The notes under the pieces are model-generated. The model saw nothing but the letters and a program-made list of their open reading frames with translations. It made no database searches and was not told where the DNA came from. From the NCBI GenBank assembly GCA_002428055.1, contig DIZY01000119.1, positions 52,895 to 61,866 of the forward strand: a stretch of DNA of 8,972 bases, read 5' to 3'. How positions within the stretch are numbered: the first letter of the stretch is position 1; each line of letters opens with the position of its first letter. The position numbers were made by a program, and so were the translations under genes. The stretch is from Helicobacteraceae bacterium UBA6016. GTDB lineage: Bacteria > Campylobacterota > Campylobacteria > Campylobacterales > UBA6016. Below are positions 5,045-8,972 of the stretch, one piece after another.

Positions 5045-6313
5045 GGCAACCACCATATTTCGCCCACCTCTTTTGGCGGCATATAGCGCATCGTCAACTT
5101 TTTTGAGCATCTCTCTCATATTGGAGTCCGGAATATATTCTGAGACACCAAAACTTGCAGTAATCGTTCCGGCTTTTCCAAAATTGGCGCTCTCTACCGT
5201 TTTTCTTAGATTTTCTGCCATTGTTTTTGCGCCGTCAAGCGATGTATTCGGGAGCATTATCATAAACTCCTCGCCGCCCCACCTTGCAAATATATCGGTC
5301 TCCCTAATGACCGCCGCTATTGATTCGCACAGCTTGACAAGCACTTCATCGCCCACATCGTGCCCGTATGTATCGTTTATCTCTTTAAAATGGTCTATAT
5401 CCAGCATAATAAGCGAAAGCGGCAACTTATATCTATCGGATTTTTTGACCTCAAATGCCAACAGTTCGTTCAGTTTAAGTCTATTATATATTTTTGTTAG
5501 CGGGTCTGTCGTAGCCAATCTTTCAAGCGTTTTCGCCTCTTCCTCCATGTCGGTGATGTCAGACATAGAGACTATATATAGCTCCTCTTCCTCCTCAGGG
5601 AATTTAGTAGCTTTTACCATAAATGTACGGGACTCACCGGTCTTTATATTCACTATTTTTGCTACATTCTTCTCAAACTTACCGTCAAGAAGATTTTTTA
5701 TCCAACTTTCATTATCTATTTTGTAGATGATTCTTTCATCACCGATAAGTTGCGAGTCTATACAGCCGTACATTTTTCTGAATGCCCCTATATCTTCGGC
5801 CGCAAAAAAATCTAAAAAGCTTTTATTCCCCTCGATAATATCAACACCGTCCGTCAAAATAATCATATTATCTTGGAAGTTTAGAATGGTTTCAAATCTT
5901 CTTTGCTGCTTTACAAGCTCTTTTTCTAGGATAATATCGTGGCTTTTGCGCTCTATGACTTTTATTAGATTGTCGGTATCTACCGGCTTTAACAAAAAGT
6001 CGCTTACGCTGATTTCAATCGCCTCAAGTAAAAATTCGGACTCGCTATGTGCGGTCGTAATAATAATTGGAATATCCCTGTCTATTTTGCGTATCTCTTT
6101 TGCCATTTCAAGACCGGTCATCTGAGGCATCTTAATGTCTGTAACTATTATTTCAGGCGAGTGCTCTTTGAAGGCGGATAGTCCCTCTTCCCCGTTTTTT
6201 GCGGTTATGACATCTTTTACTACTCTTCTTAGTAGCCTTTCGAGCTGCTCTCTGATGATAGCCTCATCCTCGACATATAAAAGCTTAATCGGAATTTTAC
6301 TTTTTGTTTCCAA
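5039..6313 (-). CDS. REC-PAS-GGDEF response regulator, diguanylate cyclase
   Basis: The 424-residue product has a receiver domain (about 8-125) with the acidic pair Glu15/Asp16, phosphoacceptor Asp59 (VTDIKMP), Thr87 and Lys109. A coiled linker and a PAS-like domain follow (about 138-255, ending YIVSMSDITDMEEEAKTLE). The GGDEF domain (about 263-424) has TTDPLTKIYNR, the metal-binding LDIDHFKEINDTYGHDVGD block and the active signature GGEEF (346-350). RETD (337-340), five residues before the signature, is an intact RxxD inhibitory I-site, so product feedback is expected. It should make cyclic di-GMP from two GTP, controlled by phosphorylation of Asp59. The start is TTG (6311-6313) with GGGA about seven bases upstream; the next in-frame Met (residue 61) would delete half the receiver. 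It begins 11 bases after the upstream REC gene and is last in the operon. Confidence 0.92.
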   Translation of the reverse strand: METKSKIPIKLLYVEDEAIIREQLERLLRRVVKDVITAKNGEEGLSAFKEHSPEIIVTDIKMPQMTGLEMAKEIRKIDRDIPIIITTAHSESEFLLEAIEISVSDFLLKPVDTDNLIKVIERKSHDIILEKELVKQQRRFETILNFQDNMIILTDGVDIIEGNKSFLDFFAAEDIGAFRKMYGCIDSQLIGDERIIYKIDNESWIKNLLDGKFEKNVAKIVNIKTGESRTFMVKATKFPEEEEELYIVSMSDITDMEEEAKTLERLATTDPLTKIYNRLKLNELLAFEVKKSDRYKLPLSLIMLDIDHFKEINDTYGHDVGDEVLVKLCESIAAVIRETDIFARWGGEEFMIMLPNTSLDGAKTMAENLRKTVESANFGKAGTITASFGVSEYIPDSNMREMLKKVDDALYAAKRGGRNMVVAL

Positions 6314-6324
6314 GAAATATCCCG

Positions 6325-6687
6325 TTAGTTGGTTTGAAAATAGCTATCTATGGTGCTTACGATATCGTAAAGAGCCACAGGCTTAAAAAGAGTTTTATCG
6401 GCAGAATCCACTAAATATTCCGGATCTTTGTATGCCGTTAGCATAATGCAAGGTATCTTACTTTTTTCTTTTACTTTGCGTATAAACTCTTTACCGCCCA
6501 TTACCGGCATTTCAATGTCGCTCAATATAATATCAGGCTCAAACTCCGAAAACGCCTTTAGAGCCTCTTCGCCGTTTTCACATAGTATCACCGTCTCATA
6601 AATACGACTAAGAGCTTTGCCTACCGCTTCTCTTATGATGTCTTCATCTTCGACATATAGTACTTTTAAGTTTTTCTTCTCAGACAT
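6325..6687 (-). CDS. Stand-alone CheY-like receiver (REC) protein
   Basis: A 120-residue single-domain response regulator. The acidic pocket is Glu13/Asp14 (YVEDED), the phosphoacceptor Asp57 (ILSDIEMP), the switch Thr84 (MLTAYK) and the conserved Lys102 (LFKPV). No output domain follows; the protein ends at SYFQTN. Such proteins act as phosphotransfer intermediates, phosphate sinks or protein-binding switches. Its ATG lies inside the end of the histidine kinase gene (8-bp overlap, ATGTCTGA), with a good GAGGTGG Shine-Dalgarno, so it should be produced together with the kinase, its most likely phosphodonor. Its sequence is close to the receiver of the adjacent cyclase (shared VLYVEDE/LLYVEDE, NGEE and SDIEMP/TDIKMP segments), which suggests origin by duplication within the operon. 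Confidence 0.88.
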   Translation of the reverse strand: MSEKKNLKVLYVEDEDIIREAVGKALSRIYETVILCENGEEALKAFSEFEPDIILSDIEMPVMGGKEFIRKVKEKSKIPCIMLTAYKDPEYLVDSADKTLFKPVALYDIVSTIDSYFQTN

Positions 6688-8050
6688 CTACCACCTCGCT
6701 ATCGGCTAGTGCAAGTTCAACCTGAAATCTAGCTCCATCGTCAATATTAAAAGCAAAAATCGAACCATTCATATTGTCCTCTATAATCATTTTGCACATA
6801 TAAAGCCCTATTCCCGTTCCCTTGCCTTGATCTTTTGTTGTAAAGTATGGTTCGAATATCTTTTCCAAAACATCATCCCTTATCCCGCCGCCGTTATCCG
6901 TAACTGTAAGTATAGCCTTTTTTGCGTCTCTTGATACGCCGATTTCTAGTTTTCCGCCATCGTTTATTTTTTCGACGATTGCGTCCTTGGCGTTTGTGAT
7001 TAAGTTTAGCACAACCTGCTTAAATTCATTTTCATATCCGTCGACTTTCAGCGCTATTTTGTCCAAGGCTGTAATTACTTCTATGTTTGCGTTATTGAGT
7101 TGAGGAGACGCTATTTTGAGTACATCTAGTATTGTCTCTTGTATGCTGAAAATAGCTTTTGGCTTATCCGGTCTAAAGAAATTCCTAAAATCATCTATGG
7201 TTTTGGACATATAGCGCACCTGCCCCATCGCATCGCCGGTTGTTTTTTCCATATACTCGTCATTCAAATCGTTCAGCTGATACGAAAGTCTCAAATCTTG
7301 TATCATAAGTCCCAACGCATTTAGCGGCTGTCTCCATTGGTGCGCTATAGCCCCTATCATTTCGCCCATTGCGGCCATTTTGCTCTGTTGAATAAGAAGC
7401 TTATCCTTTTTTCTAACCTCTGCTACGGCCTCATCTATCATATCTTGGAGTCGTTCGTTTATCTCTTTTAACTTATCTTCAACGCTTTTCCTATCTGAAA
7501 TATCTAAACATATCGATATTTTGACACCTTGCCCATCCATCCAAACACTTTTTTTATCAGTTGCCGAATACCACTCATTCGAAACTTCATTGTAGTATTC
7601 GTATGTAATTAAATCTTGCGTAAAAGGCTCCAGTTCCATCGGATTTTTTGTTGCCACAGATGTCGCCTTGCCCACTATCTCACCAAACTTTGAAATGGCG
7701 TAATTGTTGGCAAAAATAATCTCGCTATTTTTTAGATCACTAACATAGATAATAGCGTTTATAGAGTTTAAAACTCCTGCAAAGTTTCTATTGATAGCTC
7801 TCAAGTTTTGAGCCATATCTTCTATTTTTGTGGATTCTTTTTTTAACTTATCCGCAGAAACAATAGTCTTGTAGACAAAAAATATAGAAAAAAAGATAAG
7901 TATTGAAGTAAAAAAAGAGCCAAAGAAAAGTAGAGTTTTTAGCTCGACGCTATCGTTTGCCTCTATCAATGATTGAGCATAAAATGCATTTACAACCAAT
8001 ACCGCTTGAAGTATTATAAATATCGCCAAAAAAAGATATTTTTTATTCAT
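6680..8050 (-). CDS. PAS-domain sensor histidine kinase, membrane-bound
   Basis: 456 residues. Two hydrophobic segments (about 5-24 and 39-60) flank only about 15 residues outside the membrane, so the protein has almost no periplasmic sensor. A PAS-like domain (about 88-188, ending VKISICLDISDRKS) follows and leads into a coiled coil (190-222). The dimerisation/phosphoacceptor helix contains GAIAHQWRQPLN with His237; the AHQWRQPL form is typical of Campylobacterota kinases. The ATPase domain has the N box (NLITNAKDAI, Asn353), G1 DNGGGI (385-390), F box FEPYFTTK (399-406) and G2 GKGTGIGLY (409-417), all intact. It should autophosphorylate on His237 and pass phosphate to one or more of the three receivers in the same operon. 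The signal is probably intracellular or membrane-derived. The ATG lacks a strong Shine-Dalgarno, and a 62-bp gap separates it from the upstream regulator gene. Confidence 0.9.
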   Translation of the reverse strand: MNKKYLFLAIFIILQAVLVVNAFYAQSLIEANDSVELKTLLFFGSFFTSILIFFSIFFVYKTIVSADKLKKESTKIEDMAQNLRAINRNFAGVLNSINAIIYVSDLKNSEIIFANNYAISKFGEIVGKATSVATKNPMELEPFTQDLITYEYYNEVSNEWYSATDKKSVWMDGQGVKISICLDISDRKSVEDKLKEINERLQDMIDEAVAEVRKKDKLLIQQSKMAAMGEMIGAIAHQWRQPLNALGLMIQDLRLSYQLNDLNDEYMEKTTGDAMGQVRYMSKTIDDFRNFFRPDKPKAIFSIQETILDVLKIASPQLNNANIEVITALDKIALKVDGYENEFKQVVLNLITNAKDAIVEKINDGGKLEIGVSRDAKKAILTVTDNGGGIRDDVLEKIFEPYFTTKDQGKGTGIGLYMCKMIIEDNMNGSIFAFNIDDGARFQVELALADSEVVDV

Positions 8051-8112
8051 ACTGCTACTTTACAATAAAACGGCAAAAAACTTCTCCCAAATGACCTATT
8101 AAGCAACTATTT

Positions 8113-8751
8113 TTAGGCTTTTAATTTATAGCATTTATTGCGTATTCGCTCAATCAACCCTGCGTCATAAAGCTGCTTGAATGTAGAGACCACTGTCGGC
8201 TTGCTGGCATTTACTGCCCCCATCACATCTTCGTATGAACCCAGAAAAATACCGTCTTCGTCGGACTCTTGTACTATGTGTTTAATAATCTCTATCTTTT
8301 TGCCACCGACAAAAAATGATATTGCGTTTATTAGTCTTTTGCTTACCTCGATGTCTTCGTTTCGTTTTTTTGCCTCCAAAACCGTAATAATTTGCGCAAA
8401 AAGCTCTTTTATGTGTAGTGGTTTCAAAAGATACCCGTCCACCTTTAGCTTAATGGAGCTCAAAAAATACTCCGGCTCCCTACAGGCGCTGGTTATAAAT
8501 ACCGCCGCGGGTCTTATATTTTCATCCTGAAGTTTGCTTATCAGTTCAAAACCGTTTAGCTCCGGCATTATTATGTCGGTTATTAAAACATCGGGTTTGA
8601 TTTTTTTAGTCACCTCAAAGGCCTCTGCACCGTTTTTTACAACAACTAGAGAGCCGAAGAAATCCTCCAATGCGCTACCCATAATCTCTCTAGTATCGTT
8701 TTCATCTTCGGCAAAAACAACGGATAAATTTTTTAGCCTGGAATAATCCAT
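8113..8751 (-). CDS. Response regulator with C-terminal winged-helix DNA-binding domain
   Basis: 212 residues. The receiver (about 7-127) has Glu15/Asp16 (FAEDEND), phosphoacceptor Asp59 (LITDIIMP), Thr87 with Ser88 (FITSA) and Lys110 (YLLKP). A linker of about 20 residues follows. The C-terminal 60 residues (about 152-212) read as a winged helix: KIEIIKHIVQES, then GSYEDVMGAVNASKPTVVSTFKQL (recognition helix around SKPTVVSTFKQL), then AGLIERIRNKCYKL as the wing. This end resembles RepL/MarR-like winged helices rather than the usual OmpR, NarL or NtrC output domains. It is first in the operon, so it is a candidate autoregulator; the target promoters are unknown. Strong family call for REC; moderate for the DNA-binding end. 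Confidence 0.85.
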   Translation of the reverse strand: MDYSRLKNLSVVFAEDENDTREIMGSALEDFFGSLVVVKNGAEAFEVTKKIKPDVLITDIIMPELNGFELISKLQDENIRPAAVFITSACREPEYFLSSIKLKVDGYLLKPLHIKELFAQIITVLEAKKRNEDIEVSKRLINAISFFVGGKKIEIIKHIVQESDEDGIFLGSYEDVMGAVNASKPTVVSTFKQLYDAGLIERIRNKCYKLKA

Positions 8752-8773
8752 TCTTATTGATTTCCTACAAATA

Positions 8774-8787
8774 AATAATGAATTATT
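8774..8787. promoter_or_regulatory. Inverted repeat overlapping the signalling-operon -10, possible operator
   Basis: AATAAT-GA-ATTATT is a perfect 6-bp inverted repeat with a 2-bp spacer. It overlaps the candidate -10 of the operon promoter by three bases and lies on its downstream side, where a bound protein would block initiation. AT-rich sequence makes chance likely. Confidence 0.3.
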
Positions 8788-8814
8788 CTAACTGATTTTA
8801 TTTCATTTTTGTAA
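8785..8814 (-). promoter_or_regulatory. Candidate promoter of the REC/kinase/cyclase operon
   Basis: On the minus strand TTACAA (complement of 8809-8814) and TAGAAT (complement of 8785-8790) are separated by 18 bp, 34 bases before the first gene's ATG. The -10 hexamer is identical to the one proposed before the mltA-like gene. Assigned by eye only. Confidence 0.4.
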
Positions 8815-8873
8815 GTAGTTGGTCATAAAAGTTCAAAAAAATTATCTTAATATCTCGTAGGTAACACTTTTGT

Positions 8874-8972
8874 TTACTTTTGTGATGCAGACATATCCAC
8901 GCACTGTTTTAAACTTGGCAGAAAAACTACAAAATCGTCAAGGCTCATCATCGTAGACGCATCCGATAGCGC
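8874..8972 (-). CDS. C-terminal end of an unidentified minus-strand gene (partial)
   Basis: The minus strand is open from the window edge to a TAA at 8874-8876, giving 32 residues that begin ALSDASTMMSLDDFVVFLP and end SASQK. Composition and lack of rare-looking codons are compatible with a real C-terminus, but at this length chance cannot be excluded and no family is recognisable. If real, it is upstream of, and co-oriented with, the signalling operon, separated from it by 122 bp containing the candidate promoter. No hairpin terminator was seen after its stop. Confidence 0.45.
   Translation of the reverse strand, partial: ALSDASTMMSLDDFVVFLPSLKQCVDMSASQK

Noticed and set aside
4747..5097. 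Minus-strand ORF spanning the radical SAM/cyclase junction
   Set aside because: It overlaps the strongly supported SPASM cysteine region on the opposite strand and has no motif of its own.
5073..5726. Long + strand ORF (217 codons) opposite the diguanylate cyclase, followed by further + strand ORFs to about 6386
   Set aside because: It lies wholly antisense to a gene with clear REC, PAS and GGDEF motifs. The product is Ser/Ile/Leu-rich low-complexity sequence, as expected from the complement of an acidic coding frame, with no domain or credible ribosome binding site.
8177..8746. Two + strand ORFs opposite the REC-winged helix gene
   Set aside because: Both mirror a convincing minus-strand regulator and show only serine-rich shadow composition.
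8866..8883. Short tandem ACTTTTGTT-like repeat near the right edge
   Set aside because: Two imperfect copies of about nine bases in T-rich sequence; too short to be a meaningful repeat or CRISPR unit.

Overview
The window most likely comes from a member of the Campylobacterota (a Sulfurimonas/Sulfuricurvum/Arcobacter-like bacterium or an uncultured relative). The evidence is the moderately AT-rich, tightly packed genes with stop/start overlaps, the AHQWRQPLN phosphoacceptor box of the histidine kinase (characteristic of kinases in that phylum), and the tandem response-regulator style. No 16S, tRNA or other taxonomic marker is present, so this is inference.

Left part, + strand (about 100-1745): a compact operon-like run. 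It holds a TraT-family outer-membrane lipoprotein, a second small lipoprotein whose reading frame is split by a -1 shift at an A7 tract, and an RNase H-fold protein with all four acidic catalytic positions. The last gene has an excellent Shine-Dalgarno and overlaps the preceding stop. The partnership of a TraT lipoprotein with an RNase H-like protein is unexplained and is the least ordinary part of the window.

Positions 1746-2064 hold no intact gene. The minus strand carries what looks like a decayed coding remnant with a cysteine pair. Next to it is a small, acidic, unrecognised 62-residue gene on the minus strand (2065-2253), divergently oriented from the next block.

Middle, + strand (2392-5044): three contiguous genes for an MltA-type lytic transglycosylase, a NodB/CE4 polysaccharide deacetylase with a probable Tat signal, and a radical SAM protein with a SPASM-like C-terminal cysteine set. 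Together they suggest an envelope (peptidoglycan or other glycan) processing cassette.

Right part, - strand (8751 down to 5039): a signalling operon in the order REC-winged helix regulator, PAS histidine kinase with two membrane segments, stand-alone REC, and REC-PAS-GGDEF diguanylate cyclase. One kinase is therefore packaged with three receivers whose outputs would be transcription, phosphotransfer/sequestration and cyclic di-GMP synthesis. The cyclase gene starts with TTG. It converges with the radical SAM gene so closely that both stop codons lie in one palindromic CTATAG hexamer. At the right edge, the last 32 codons of another minus-strand gene enter the window.

Most genes belong to recognisable families. 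I found no CRISPR array, intact insertion sequence, tRNA or rRNA, and I cannot claim a clearly new system. The best leads are the frameshifted lipoprotein, the TraT/RNase H operon and the MltA-deacetylase-radical SAM cassette.
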